From Plantactinospora endophytica (GTDB lineage Bacteria; Actinomycetota; Actinomycetes; Mycobacteriales; Micromonosporaceae), in the NCBI RefSeq assembly GCF_016862915.1, contig NZ_BONW01000039.1, positions 248,001 to 312,000 of the forward strand: a stretch of 64,000 nt of DNA, in the 5' to 3' direction. The notes beneath the pieces were generated by a model. The model was not told where the DNA came from and made no database searches. It worked only from the letters and a program-made list of their open reading frames with translations. Positions within the stretch are counted from its first letter, which is position 1. Each line of letters begins with the position of its first letter. A program made the position numbers and the translations under genes. Of this stretch, positions 44,892-52,522 are shown one piece after another.

Positions 44892-46016
44892 ATGACCCGG
44901 GTGATGACGGTGGTGGGTACCCGGCCGGAGATCATCCGGCTGTCCCGGGTGCTGGACCGGCTGGACCGTACGGTGGAGCACCTGCTGGTGCACACCGGAC
45001 AGAACTGGGACCGGAACCTCTCCGAGGTCTTCTTCACCGAGCTGCGGCTGCGCGAACCGGACCGCTTCCTGCGGGTGGACACCAGCTCGCTGGGCCGGGT
45101 GCTCGGCGGAGTGCTGACCGGCGTCGAGCAGGCGATCACCGAACTCCGCCCGGACGCGCTGCTGGTGCTCGGCGACACCAACAGTTGCATCGCCGCGCTG
45201 ATGGCCCGACGGATGCGGGTGCCGGTCTACCACATGGAGGCCGGCAACCGGTGCTTCGACCTCAACGTGCCGGAGGAGACCAACCGGCGGCTGGTCGACC
45301 ACGTGGCCGACTTCAACCTCGTCTACACCGAGCACGCCCGGCGCAACCTGCTGGCCGAGGGACTGCACCCACGCCGCATCCTGCACACCGGCTCACCCAT
45401 GCGGGAGGTACTGGAGCACTACCGGCCGGACGTCGCCGCCTCGACGATCCTGCGCCAGCTCGAACTGGAACCGGGCGGCTACTTCGTGGTCAGCGCGCAC
45501 CGCGAGGAGAACGTCGACGACCCCGCCCGGCTGGGCCGGCTGCTCGACTGCCTGCGTACCGTCCGGGACACCTGGCGGCTGCCGGTGCTGGTCTCCACCC
45601 ACCCGCGTACCCGCAAGCGGCTGGAGGCGCTCGCCGTCGACGCGTCCACACTGGACGGGATCGCCTTCCACGAGCCGTTCGGGCTCTTCGACTACGTACG
45701 CCTCCAGTCGCAGGCCCGGTGCACGCTCTCGGACAGCGGGACGATCAGCGAGGAGGCGGCGATCCTCGGCTTCCCGGCGGTGACGTTGCGGGAGTCGATC
45801 GAGCGGCCCGAGGCGCTGGACGCGGGCGGAATCGTGATGACCGGGCTCGACCCGGCCGGGGTACGGGAGGCGGTCGCGGTCACCGTCGACCAGGTCGGCA
45901 CCGCTGGCGTACCCTGCCCGGCCGACTACCAGGTCACCGACACCTCGCGCCGGGTGGTCGACTTCATCCTCTCCACCGTCCGCCGGCACCACGACTGGGC
46001 CGGTATCCGCCGGTAG
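44892..46016 (+). CDS. capG: UDP-GlcNAc-type 2-epimerase completing UDP-L-FucNAc
   Basis: 374 aa from ATG 44892 with GAGGAG upstream. WecB/CapG fold: MTVVGTRPEIIRLSRVLDRL, HTGQNWDRNLSEVFF, LVLGDTNSCIAALMARR, VYHMEAGNRCFDLNVPEETN (substrate-binding), SAHREENVDD, and LSDSGTISEEAAILGFPAVT. Epimerises C2 of UDP-N-acetyl-6-deoxy-L-talosamine to UDP-L-FucNAc (FnlC/CapG role). HTGQNWDRNLSEVFF and EAGNRCFDLNVPEE are closer to FnlC/CapG than to WecB, where HTGQHxxMLDQVL is usual. Last gene of the capE operon. Confidence 0.9.
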   Translation: MTRVMTVVGTRPEIIRLSRVLDRLDRTVEHLLVHTGQNWDRNLSEVFFTELRLREPDRFLRVDTSSLGRVLGGVLTGVEQAITELRPDALLVLGDTNSCIAALMARRMRVPVYHMEAGNRCFDLNVPEETNRRLVDHVADFNLVYTEHARRNLLAEGLHPRRILHTGSPMREVLEHYRPDVAASTILRQLELEPGGYFVVSAHREENVDDPARLGRLLDCLRTVRDTWRLPVLVSTHPRTRKRLEALAVDASTLDGIAFHEPFGLFDYVRLQSQARCTLSDSGTISEEAAILGFPAVTLRESIERPEALDAGGIVMTGLDPAGVREAVAVTVDQVGTAGVPCPADYQVTDTSRRVVDFILSTVRRHHDWAGIRR

Positions 46017-46046
46017 CCGCACCGTCCGCAGCCCGCCCGACGGCCG

Positions 46047-47699
46047 CTAGCGTTCCGGCTGGTCGGGCCGGACCGGCAGGGTGATGGTGAAGGTGGTGCC
46101 GACCCGCAGTTCGCTGGCGACCCGGATGCTGCCGCCGTGGTCGGTGAGGATCTGCCGGACGATGGCCAGACCCAGCCCGCTGCCGCCGGTCTCCCGGCCG
46201 CGCGCCGAGTCGGAGCGCCAGAACCGGTCGAAGACGTACGGCAGCGCGTCGGCCGCGATCCCCGAACCGGTGTCGGCGACCCGGACCACGGCCGAGTCGC
46301 CCTCCCGGCGGAGCGTGATCGTCACCTGGCCGCCCTGCCCGGTGGCCCGGAGCGCGTTGGTGATCAGGTTGCCGACCACCTGGCGCAGCCGGTCCGGGTC
46401 GGCGTACACCGGGACCGGTTCGGCGCTGACCGTCAGCGCCACCCCGGCCGCGTCGGCGCTGGCCCGGTGCGCGGTACGGCAGGTCTCCAGCAGTTCGGCC
46501 AGGTCCACGGTGGCCCGGTGGTACGCCAGGCTGCCGGCCTCGGCCAGCGCGAGGTCCTGGAGGTCGTCGACGATCCGCTGTTGCAGTACCGCCTCCTCGT
46601 GCAGCGAGGCGAACAGTTCCGGGTCGGGCTCGATCACGCCGTCGGAGAGCGCCTCCAGATAGCCGCGCAGGTTCGCCAGCGGCGTACGCAGCTCGTGCGC
46701 CACGTCGGCGACCAACCGGCGCTGCCGTTCCTCGCCGCGCTGCAACGAGTCGGCCATCCGGTTGAACGACCGGGCCAGTACGGCGATCTCGTCGTTGCCC
46801 CTCACCGGCACCCGGCTGGTCAGGTCGCCCCGGCCGAGCCGCTGGGAGGCGGCGGTCAGGATGCCGATCGGGCGGAGCACCCGGTGGCTGAGCAGCGCGG
46901 TCGCGATGAACGCCACCGCCGCCACCCCGGCCGCGGCGGCCAGCAACGGGCCGATCACCAGAGACCGGCCGCCCGGCTCACCGACGCCCAGGACCACCCG
47001 GGCCGGCTGGGGCGCCACCTCGTCGATCCGGGCGCTGAACGCCGCCGCGAGGCACTGGTTGCTCGGCTCGCCGGGGCCGGTCTGGGCGCAGGCGGTGGAG
47101 ATGTCGTCCAGGTCGGCCCGGGTCGCCTGCTCGGACTCGCGCGCCTGGTCTGTGCAGTTCCGGACCACCATCGGTGCCCGCGGCACGGCCGGCGCCTCGT
47201 ACTCCGGCACGCCGTACTGGCCCGGCTTCAGGATCGGCTCGATGCCGTGGCGGGTCAGGCAGGCGGCGAGCCGGACACCGGCGCGGTAGCCGTACAGCTC
47301 CTTAGCCGTGATGCCCGCCAGGTCGTCGCCGCCCCTGGGGAGGTCGAGCACGGGGCGGGGGTTGATGTAGCCATACACCGTGCCGAGTTCGCGTACCGCC
47401 TGGGCCGGGTCGTGCTCGCGGTCGGTGTCGACGAGTACCCAGCCGGACTCGGCGACGAGGTGGATGCGTTGACCGGTCTGCGCGTTGAGCCGCATCACCA
47501 GGTCGCGTACCCCCTCCCAGGTGCCGTGCCGGTGACCGTAGTCGGTGAGCGCGGTGGTGACCTGGTCGAGCGAGGCGGCGGCGGCGTCGGACTCGTCGAT
47601 CTGTCGGGACGCCTGCCGGAACACCAGCCAGAGGGTCGCGGCGGTCGCGCTGACCGCGACGAGCATCACCAGGGCGAGTACCCGGAACCGGAAGCTCAC
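46047..47699 (-). CDS. Sensor histidine kinase (HAMP, HisKA, HATPase)
   Basis: 550 aa from GTG 47699 (GTGA overlap with the regulator). TM1 (residues 4-26) and TM2 (PLLAAAAGVAAVAFIATALL, near 250-275) enclose a ~225-residue extracellular sensor with four cysteines (ACLTRH, RNCTDQ, STACAQ, NQCLAA), possibly two disulfides. HAMP linker, then H-box LVADVAHELRTPLANLRGYL, N-box NLITNALRATGQG, G1 RVADTGSGI and G2 GGSGLGLAIV. BaeS-like architecture. The signal is unknown. It sits just past the glycan locus, converging on capG with a 30-base gap. Confidence 0.93.
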   Translation of the reverse strand: MSFRFRVLALVMLVAVSATAATLWLVFRQASRQIDESDAAAASLDQVTTALTDYGHRHGTWEGVRDLVMRLNAQTGQRIHLVAESGWVLVDTDREHDPAQAVRELGTVYGYINPRPVLDLPRGGDDLAGITAKELYGYRAGVRLAACLTRHGIEPILKPGQYGVPEYEAPAVPRAPMVVRNCTDQARESEQATRADLDDISTACAQTGPGEPSNQCLAAAFSARIDEVAPQPARVVLGVGEPGGRSLVIGPLLAAAAGVAAVAFIATALLSHRVLRPIGILTAASQRLGRGDLTSRVPVRGNDEIAVLARSFNRMADSLQRGEERQRRLVADVAHELRTPLANLRGYLEALSDGVIEPDPELFASLHEEAVLQQRIVDDLQDLALAEAGSLAYHRATVDLAELLETCRTAHRASADAAGVALTVSAEPVPVYADPDRLRQVVGNLITNALRATGQGGQVTITLRREGDSAVVRVADTGSGIAADALPYVFDRFWRSDSARGRETGGSGLGLAIVRQILTDHGGSIRVASELRVGTTFTITLPVRPDQPER

Positions 47700-48436
47700 G
47701 CCGACGGGTCCACGCCTGCGGCGGCCTCCTCCGGCGCCCGCCCGGCACCGGACGGCTCGGCCAGCCGGTAGCCCCGGCCGAAGACGGTCTGCACGTAGCG
47801 CGGCTCGGCCGGATCGGTTTCGATCTTGCGACGCAGGTTCATCACGTGTGCGTCCACGGTGCGTTCCAGCACGTAGTGGTCGAAGCCGAAGGCCCGGTCG
47901 ATGATCTGGGCCCGGGTGAACGCCCGGCCCGGTTCGGCGGCCAGCACCTCCAGGATGCCGAACTCCTTGGCGGTGAGGGTGACCAGCCGCCCGCCGATCC
48001 GCACCTCGAACCGCCCCGGGTCGACCTCCAGATCACCGACCCGGAGCACCGCCTGGTTGCCCGCGCTGAGCACCCCGGAGCGGCGCAGCAGGGCGCGCAC
48101 CCGCGCAACCAGCTCCCGTGGGCTGTACGGCTTGGTGAGGTAGTCGTCGGCGCCGATGTCCAGCCCGAGCAGTACGTCGTCCTCGGTGGTCCGGGCGGTC
48201 AGCAGCAGGATCGGCAGGTTGGACTCGGCCCGCAGGATCCGGCACACGTCGAGCCCGTCCACCACCGGCATCATCACGTCCAGCACCACCAGGTCGGGGC
48301 GGCGGGCCCGGACCTGGTCGAGCGCGGCCCGCCCGTCGCCGACGACCAGCACGCTGTGGCCCTCCCGTTCGAGGTAGACCCGGACCAGGTTGGCCTGCTT
48401 CGGGTCGTCCTCGGCGACCAGTATCCGCGCGCTCAT
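47696..48436 (-). CDS. OmpR/PhoB-family response regulator
   Basis: 246 aa. Receiver domain with acidic pocket ILVAEDDPKQ, phospho-acceptor Asp in PDLVVLDVMMPVVDG, TARTTEDD and the Lys in DDYLTKPYSP; C-terminal winged helix LTAKEFGILEVLAAEPGRAF with RTVDAHVMNLRRKIETDP and YVQTVFGRGYRL. A ~25-residue Ala/Gly/Glu tail follows. Partner of the kinase at 46047 by GTGA overlap. ATG 48436 has GGGGAAA upstream. Targets are unknown; the adjacent glycan operons and the promoter at 48556 are candidates. Confidence 0.95.
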   Translation of the reverse strand: MSARILVAEDDPKQANLVRVYLEREGHSVLVVGDGRAALDQVRARRPDLVVLDVMMPVVDGLDVCRILRAESNLPILLLTARTTEDDVLLGLDIGADDYLTKPYSPRELVARVRALLRRSGVLSAGNQAVLRVGDLEVDPGRFEVRIGGRLVTLTAKEFGILEVLAAEPGRAFTRAQIIDRAFGFDHYVLERTVDAHVMNLRRKIETDPAEPRYVQTVFGRGYRLAEPSGAGRAPEEAAAGVDPSA

Positions 48437-48555
48437 GTTTCCCCATTCTGCCTGCTCCCGGCGGGATCGATTAGAGCGCCGGAGCGGTGAAGAAATGATG
48501 AAGCCGGGGTGCGGAAACGGTCAGACGGCGGTCCGCACCCGGTCGGCACACGTTC

Positions 48556-48588
48556 TTGACAGCTTCCGCACATCCACGCTCCTACCGT
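48556..48588 (+). promoter_or_regulatory. Promoter for the small gene at 48595
   Basis: TTGACA (48556-48561), then TACCGT (48583-48588) ending six bases before ATG 48595. The 21-base spacer is longer than standard. The -10 and its distance to the ATG are the same as for glgC, suggesting a leaderless message. Confidence 0.45.
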
Positions 48589-48594
48589 GCGGGC

Positions 48595-48789
48595 ATGTCC
48601 AGACAGAGCACACTCCGGCGGTCGGCGGTCCGGCGCCGGATTCGGGAGACCCTGGCGCTGCGCCGGGCCGACGCGGCGGCCGGCCTGCGAACGGCGCGGT
48701 CGTCGTCCACGGGCGAGGAGATCCGTCCCGGAGCAGCCGCGCTCCCGGACCGGCACTGTCGGTTTGGTGGTGATGCCACAGCGGCATGA
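48595..48789 (+). CDS. Possible small Arg-rich protein
   Basis: 64 aa: MSRQSTLRRSAVRRRIRETL opens a strongly basic helix, followed by a Ser/Thr/Gly stretch and a Cys-containing end (RHCRFGGDATAA). No ribosome-binding site, but TACCGT lies six bases before the ATG and TTGACA further upstream, the leaderless arrangement of several solid genes here. Codon third positions are GC-rich as in real genes. The stop lies inside the palindromic element copy 2. It is divergent from the response regulator. No family recognised; it could be spurious. Confidence 0.35.
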   Translation: MSRQSTLRRSAVRRRIRETLALRRADAAAGLRTARSSSTGEEIRPGAAALPDRHCRFGGDATAA

Positions 48790-48827
48790 ACATGCCTCTG
48801 TGGCATCACGGCGGCCGGACATATGGC
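48773..48827. repeat. Palindromic element, copy 2
   Basis: ATGCCACAGCGGCAT (48773-48787), four bases, ATGCCTCTGTGGCAT (48792-48806), ten bases, GGACATATGGC (48817-48827). The two 15-mers are reverse complements with one mismatch, so a 15-bp hairpin with a 4-base loop can form. Copy 1 at 17706-17761 has the same parts in inverted orientation and a weaker hairpin. Confidence 0.75.
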
Positions 48828-48857
48828 AGCGAACGTCCGGATCGCCCGGCTCAGCGC

Positions 48858-48980
48858 GCCAGACCGAATCGACTGCCCGGCTCGGCTCGGCGTGCCAGAC
48901 CGAATCGACTGCCCGGCCCCGCCCGGCGTACCGGACCGGATTGACCGGCCCGGCGCACCAGACCGGGTCGACCGGTCCGG
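48858..48980. repeat. Degenerate ~36-bp tandem repeat upstream of the DUF389 gene
   Basis: Four units: the first two (starting 48858 and 48894) share GCCAGACCGAATCGACTGCC; the third and fourth (from ~48928 and ~48955) are diverged and shorter, with ACCGGACCGGATTGACC and CCAGACCGGGTCGACC. In one frame they would encode PDRIDCP-type repeats fused to DUF389, but the ribosome-binding site lies downstream of them. Confidence 0.75.
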
Positions 48981-49044
48981 CGCACTAGAGTCGTCGCCGA
49001 CCGGCGCCCACTCGGGCCCGAAGCCGGAGTGGAGGATGACTGGT

Positions 49045-50112
49045 GTGCTGCACCTGAGGATCATCGTGCCGACCGACCGGTCCGCCGCCGTACTCGACCT
49101 GCTCTCCGCCGATCCCGCCGTGACGCACGTCATCGTGTTGCCCGGCGCCGCCCGGATGCCGGCCGGCGACGTGGTGCTCTGCGACGTCGTCCGGGAGGGC
49201 GCCGACGAGGTGCTGGACGCGTTGCGGACGCTCGGGGTGCACCGGTCCGGCGGCGTGGTCGGGGACGGGGTCGACGTCACCCTCTCCGCCGCCGCCGACC
49301 GGGCCGCCCGGGCGGCGCCGGGGCTGGGTACCGACGCGGTGGTCTGGGACGAGATCGCTCAGAAGACCGGCGAGGAGACCCGGCTCTCGGTGACGTACCT
49401 GCTGCTGATCACGCTGGCCACCGTGATCGCCGGCATAGCGGTGCTGCTCGACCAGCCGATCCTGATCATCGGGGCGATGGTGGTCGGCCCGGAGTTCGGG
49501 CCGCTGGCGGCGTTGAGCGTGGCGCTGCTGCGCTGGCGGGCTGCGGTGATCCGGCGTTCGCTGCTGGCACTGGGCGTCGGCTTCCTCACCGCGATGGCGG
49601 TGACCGTACTCAGCACCTGGGCGTTGACCGCCGCCGGCCTGATCGACCGGTCGATGCTGCTCGCCGAGCGGCCGATGACCGACTTCATCTGGCGGCCGGA
49701 CGCGCTCTCCTGGGTGGTCGGCTTCCTGGCCGGGGCGGCCGGAATGCTCTCGGTCACCTCGAACCGGTCCGGCTCGCTGGTCGGGGTGCTGATCTCGGTC
49801 ACCACGGTGCCGGCGGCGGCGAACGTCGCGGTCGCGCTCGGCTACGGCGTCGCCGACGAGGCGCTCGGCTCGCTCGTCCAGTTGCTGATCAACCTCTGCG
49901 CGATCGTCGTGGCCGGGGTGCTGACCCTGCTGGTCCAGCGGCTCTGGTGGCAGCGGGTGACGTCCCGCCGTCCCGCCGTATCGTCCCGTCGGCTGCCGGC
50001 CGTACTCGCGCCGGCTCCCCGGAGCGCCCGGCCCGGCCCGGTCTCGGCCGGGCCGCCGACGGAGACGCCCCGGGGTGAGCCGACGGGAACGGCGCGACCC
50101 GCCGACGAGTAG
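49045..50112 (+). CDS. DUF389 membrane protein
   Basis: 355 aa from GTG 49045, nine bases after GGAGG (49031-49035); an ATG at 49036 touches that site directly and is less likely. Cytoplasmic N-terminal ~120 residues with an ACT-like beta fold (LHLRIIVPTDRSAAVLDLLS), then YLLLITLATVIAGIAVLLDQ and PILIIGAMVVGPEFGPLAAL, the conserved first helices of DUF389 (TIGR00341/YdiF-like). Five or six hydrophobic segments follow, and a basic/Pro-rich tail. The family has no established function; inner-membrane localisation is clear. A poorly conserved repeat region lies just upstream. Confidence 0.88.
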   Translation: MLHLRIIVPTDRSAAVLDLLSADPAVTHVIVLPGAARMPAGDVVLCDVVREGADEVLDALRTLGVHRSGGVVGDGVDVTLSAAADRAARAAPGLGTDAVVWDEIAQKTGEETRLSVTYLLLITLATVIAGIAVLLDQPILIIGAMVVGPEFGPLAALSVALLRWRAAVIRRSLLALGVGFLTAMAVTVLSTWALTAAGLIDRSMLLAERPMTDFIWRPDALSWVVGFLAGAAGMLSVTSNRSGSLVGVLISVTTVPAAANVAVALGYGVADEALGSLVQLLINLCAIVVAGVLTLLVQRLWWQRVTSRRPAVSSRRLPAVLAPAPRSARPGPVSAGPPTETPRGEPTGTARPADE

Positions 50113-50486
50113 CACGCTGGAGATCGGGCAGATTCCGGAGTACGTCGAGATCGTCGTCCGATTCGCCCCGGCGTTTCTGCTCGGGTCGAAAGCATCCGCT
50201 GCGCCTCCCGGCCTTCATCGCCGAGTCCGATCCTGGCGCCACCGCCAGTCGTTGCGTCGACGCTCAGGCATGCGGCCGTTCCGCCCGCGTCGACGCAGCC
50301 AGGCGCAGAACCGGATCACCATCATGGGCCGACCCGCCCGTCGCGAGGACTCGGCGCGGATGTCACCGGCGGAATCCCGAAAGGCCGGCGGCTGCGGCAG
50401 TCCGGACAGTCGAGTCGGGCGCCGCATGACCGGCACCACCGGGATTTGACCTTGAAAGAGAAGAGACCGGCGGCGAAGGCGACATA
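50113..50486. other. Degenerate region, possible remnant of a regulator gene
   Basis: No intact gene. At 50129-50161 one plus-strand frame reads QIPEYVEIVVR, which resembles the QTPEYxRxxxR segment of DUF5753 regulators. An intact copy would lie ~300 bases upstream of the DUF5753 C-terminus at 50487, but here it is in another frame with stops between. The helix-turn-helix part is absent. The similarity is short and could be chance. Confidence 0.3.
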
Positions 50487-50855
50487 ATGAACGAGGCGGT
50501 GTTGCGCCGGCCGGTGGGTAGCATTTCGATCATGGCCGAGCAGCTTCGCCAGATCATCAAGGCAATGGAACTACCGAACGTAACCATCCAGCTGCTGCCT
50601 TTTTCTGCCGGGCTGCACGCCGGGGCGATGGCGGGTGACTTCTCGATCCTGGATTTCGATCAGGAGGGGAGAGGGAAGGAGGTCGAACCACCGGTGACCT
50701 ACCTGGAGTCCGCCACCGGAGCCATCTATCTGGACAAGGCATACGAGACCAGCGCCTACAACACCATCTGGGCCGACCTCAGCAAGCGTGCCCGCACCGA
50801 ACCCCAGTCGAAGACGATGATCGAAGAGATCGCAGAGGAGTACTCCCGTGCCTAG
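50487..50855 (+). pseudogene. Truncated DUF5753-type regulator (helix-turn-helix lost)
   Basis: 122 aa remain. NEAVLRRPVGSISIMAEQLR, LPNVTIQLLPFSAGLHAGAM, VTYLESATGAIYLDKAYETS and a C-terminal SKTMIEEIAEEYSRA are the second half of DUF5753. Intact actinobacterial proteins are ~270-290 aa with an XRE helix-turn-helix in the first 70 residues. Here nothing upstream in frame provides it (a TGA lies at 50427-50429) and only a faint remnant is visible near 50129. No ribosome-binding site precedes the ATG. The 3' end still overlaps the DUF397 gene by eight bases, as in intact pairs. Non-functional as a DNA-binding regulator unless expressed as a modulator. Confidence 0.75.
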
Positions 50856-51051
50856 CCTGGCTGGCGCCACCTGGCGTAAGTCCACTCGCAGCAACAACGG
50901 CGGCGACTGTGTCGAGGTCGCCGACAACCTGGCAGGCCTCGTCGGGCTGCGTGACAGCAAGGACCCGAGCGGCCCGGTGCTGATCTTCGAGTCCTGTGAC
51001 TGGTCCGCCTTCGTCGCCACCGTCAAGCGGGGCGTCCGTCCCGGCGCCTGA
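50848..51051 (+). CDS. DUF397 protein
   Basis: 67 aa from GTG 50848. SLAGATWRKSTRSNNGGDCVEVA then VGLRDSKDPSGPVLIF and CDWSAFVATVKRG are the complete DUF397 domain (W-RKS-S-NGG-CVEVA ... VRDSKDP-GPVL-F). These small proteins are paired with XRE-DUF5753 regulators in streptomycetes and relatives (BldB/WhiJ/Scr-type systems) and modulate their partner. Its own partner here is truncated, so it may be orphaned or act with a paralogue elsewhere. Confidence 0.9.
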   Translation: MPSLAGATWRKSTRSNNGGDCVEVADNLAGLVGLRDSKDPSGPVLIFESCDWSAFVATVKRGVRPGA

Positions 51052-51095
51052 ACAGCGGCGCTTGAACAGCGATCACGCTGGCGGGCTCGCGCCCT

Positions 51096-51542
51096 TCACG
51101 CCGTGGATCGGTTGACGGCTTCGACGAAGTGCGGGAGCAGACTGCTCCAGCCGGCCATGTTCGCGTCGCGCCAGTCGGGTCCGGCGGCGCCGAGGCGTTC
51201 CCAACCGCGATGCTCGATGTCGACCCTGGTCCTGCCATCGTCGTCGTGGAAGGTGATCTCCACGTCCGTGGCGTCGGCGCGGTCGCGGCGCAGGTGCCAC
51301 CGGTAGCCGAGGCGGTGCGGCGGCTCCCAGCGGGTGATCTCGCCCCACTCGTGGGTCGTCCCGGTCGGGGTCTGTTCGTAGATCCGGCCGCCCAGGTGCG
51401 GTTCGAGGACGACCTCGACGTCCCTGTCGCCGGTGACCGTGTGGCTCTTTGGCCACCACTGGGAGAAGTTGGCTGTCCAGACCCGGAAGACATGCTCGGC
51501 GGGCCGGTCGACCACGAAGCTGGTACGGAGCGGTTCGATCAT
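51096..51542 (-). CDS. SRPBCC/AHSA1-type protein
   Basis: 148 aa. START/SRPBCC fold: IEPLRTSFVVDRPAEHVFRV, WWPKSHTV, LEPHLGGRIYEQTPTGTTHE, WGEITRWEPPHRLGYRWHLR, and a long C-terminal helix. Ligand-binding or Aha1-like domain without a known substrate. ATG 51542 overlaps the ArsR stop as ATGA. SRPBCC genes coupled to an ArsR repressor are a common actinobacterial pair in which the repressor controls the operon. Confidence 0.85.
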   Translation of the reverse strand: MIEPLRTSFVVDRPAEHVFRVWTANFSQWWPKSHTVTGDRDVEVVLEPHLGGRIYEQTPTGTTHEWGEITRWEPPHRLGYRWHLRRDRADATDVEITFHDDDGRTRVDIEHRGWERLGAAGPDWRDANMAGWSSLLPHFVEAVNRSTA

Positions 51543-51949
51543 CCGGCACTGTCCCCGGCGGGCTCGTCCGTCGTGCCCTGGCGCGGGATCGACGCGTCCT
51601 GCTCCGTCGCACCAGTCGTCTCCGCGCTCTTCCCGGTGTCGTCCGAGGTGTTCTCCGCGAAGAGGCGCAGCCGGGCGGCCACGTCACCCCAGACCTGCTC
51701 CAGGTACGCCTGCACGGCCGCCACGCCGTCGTCGTGCAGCCGGTAGATGCGCTGCGTACCGCGAGGCTCCTCGATGACGAGGCCGGCCTCCTTCAACAGG
51801 CGCAGGTGGCGCGAGACGGCCGGGCGACTGATCGGGAGGGCGTCGGCGATGTCCTGGACCGCCTGCTCGCCGTTGCCGAGCAACTCGACGATCCGCCGTC
51901 GGTGCGGGTCGCCGAGCGCGTTGAACGGGTCGCCGTGCGGTGCGGTCAC
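51539..51949 (-). CDS. ArsR-family transcriptional repressor
   Basis: 136 aa from GTG 51949 (GTGA overlap). Winged helix: FNALGDPHRRRIVELLGNGE, QDIADALPISRPAVSRHLRL as the helix-turn-helix, LIEEPRGTQRIYRLHDDGVA as the wing. No CxC or CxxD metal-binding set, so probably not a metal sensor; it belongs to the SRPBCC-coupled group. A ~45-residue Thr/Asp/Glu-rich tail follows. The dyad at 52388-52421 just before the operon is its likely operator. Confidence 0.9.
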   Translation of the reverse strand: MTAPHGDPFNALGDPHRRRIVELLGNGEQAVQDIADALPISRPAVSRHLRLLKEAGLVIEEPRGTQRIYRLHDDGVAAVQAYLEQVWGDVAARLRLFAENTSDDTGKSAETTGATEQDASIPRQGTTDEPAGDSAG

Positions 51950-52374
51950 GAGGCCCGTTCCTCGGCGCGGTGCTTGAGACCGTCGGCGAAGGTACGGAAC
52001 GACGGGTTCAGGTCGGGGACCGACTTGAAGATCAGACCGGCCAGCGGACCGGTGTACTCCTCCCGCATGTCGAAGCGGACCGTGCCGTCGGACTGTGGCG
52101 TGAGCTTGTAGCTGCGGGTACCGGTGAACAGGCCCAGCGGCATGCCGCCGCGCCAGGTCATCTCCCTGGCCGGCTGGAAGTCGACGACCTTGACCGGGAA
52201 GCCCCGGTTGGGGTTCACCTCGGGATAGACGGTGACCTTCCGCCCGGGTGCGATGGTGCCCTCGAAGCGGGCCACGGCGGAGTCCCAGGTCGGCCAGGCG
52301 GCGCCGTCGGTCAGCACCGACCAGATGGTGTCCGGGTCGGCCTTGATCAGGGTTGATGCTTCGAAGCCACGCAC
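51946..52374 (-). CDS. SRPBCC-family protein (polyketide cyclase-like fold)
   Basis: 142 aa from GTG 52374, preceded by AAGGAGG at ideal spacing. RGFEASTLIKADPDTIWSVL, WPTWDSAVARFEGTIAPGRK, REMTWRGGMPLGLFTGTRSY and FDMREEYTGPLAGLIF form a SRPBCC cavity fold. First gene of the SRPBCC-ArsR-SRPBCC operon. Ligand unknown; proteins of this type bind or remodel small hydrophobic molecules. Confidence 0.87.
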   Translation of the reverse strand: MRGFEASTLIKADPDTIWSVLTDGAAWPTWDSAVARFEGTIAPGRKVTVYPEVNPNRGFPVKVVDFQPAREMTWRGGMPLGLFTGTRSYKLTPQSDGTVRFDMREEYTGPLAGLIFKSVPDLNPSFRTFADGLKHRAEERAS

Positions 52375-52387
52375 GGGATGCCTCCTT

Positions 52388-52421
52388 GGTAACAGGAGTT
52401 TTACCGTAACGGAAAGGTTAC
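52388..52421. promoter_or_regulatory. Putative ArsR operator
   Basis: Inverted repeat GTAAC (52406-52410) N6 GTTAC (52417-52421), with a further GGTAAC at 52388-52393 and TTACC at 52401-52405. It lies immediately upstream of the ribosome-binding site of the first gene in an AT-richer patch. The position fits autorepression by the ArsR protein. Confidence 0.5.
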
Positions 52422-52522
52422 CGATGAGCAAGGACGTTTTCCCTGCTCCGGGCGTTGCCGAGCCGGAGAAACGACCCGGGTGCCGCCGGATCCGGCGGCA
52501 CCCGTCAACCTCTCCGTGGTGA

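Noticed and set aside
48858-48980. CRISPR array or N-terminal repeat domain of the DUF389 protein
   Set aside because: Adjacent units without unique spacers, and the ribosome-binding site at 49031 places translation start after the repeats.
48823-49035. N-terminal extension of the DUF389 protein from 48823
   Set aside because: The added 71 residues are encoded by the tandem repeat and no ribosome-binding site precedes them.
50215-50439. Short minus-strand gene in the degenerate region
   Set aside because: 74 aa Arg-rich with no ribosome-binding site, motif or promoter; region looks decayed.
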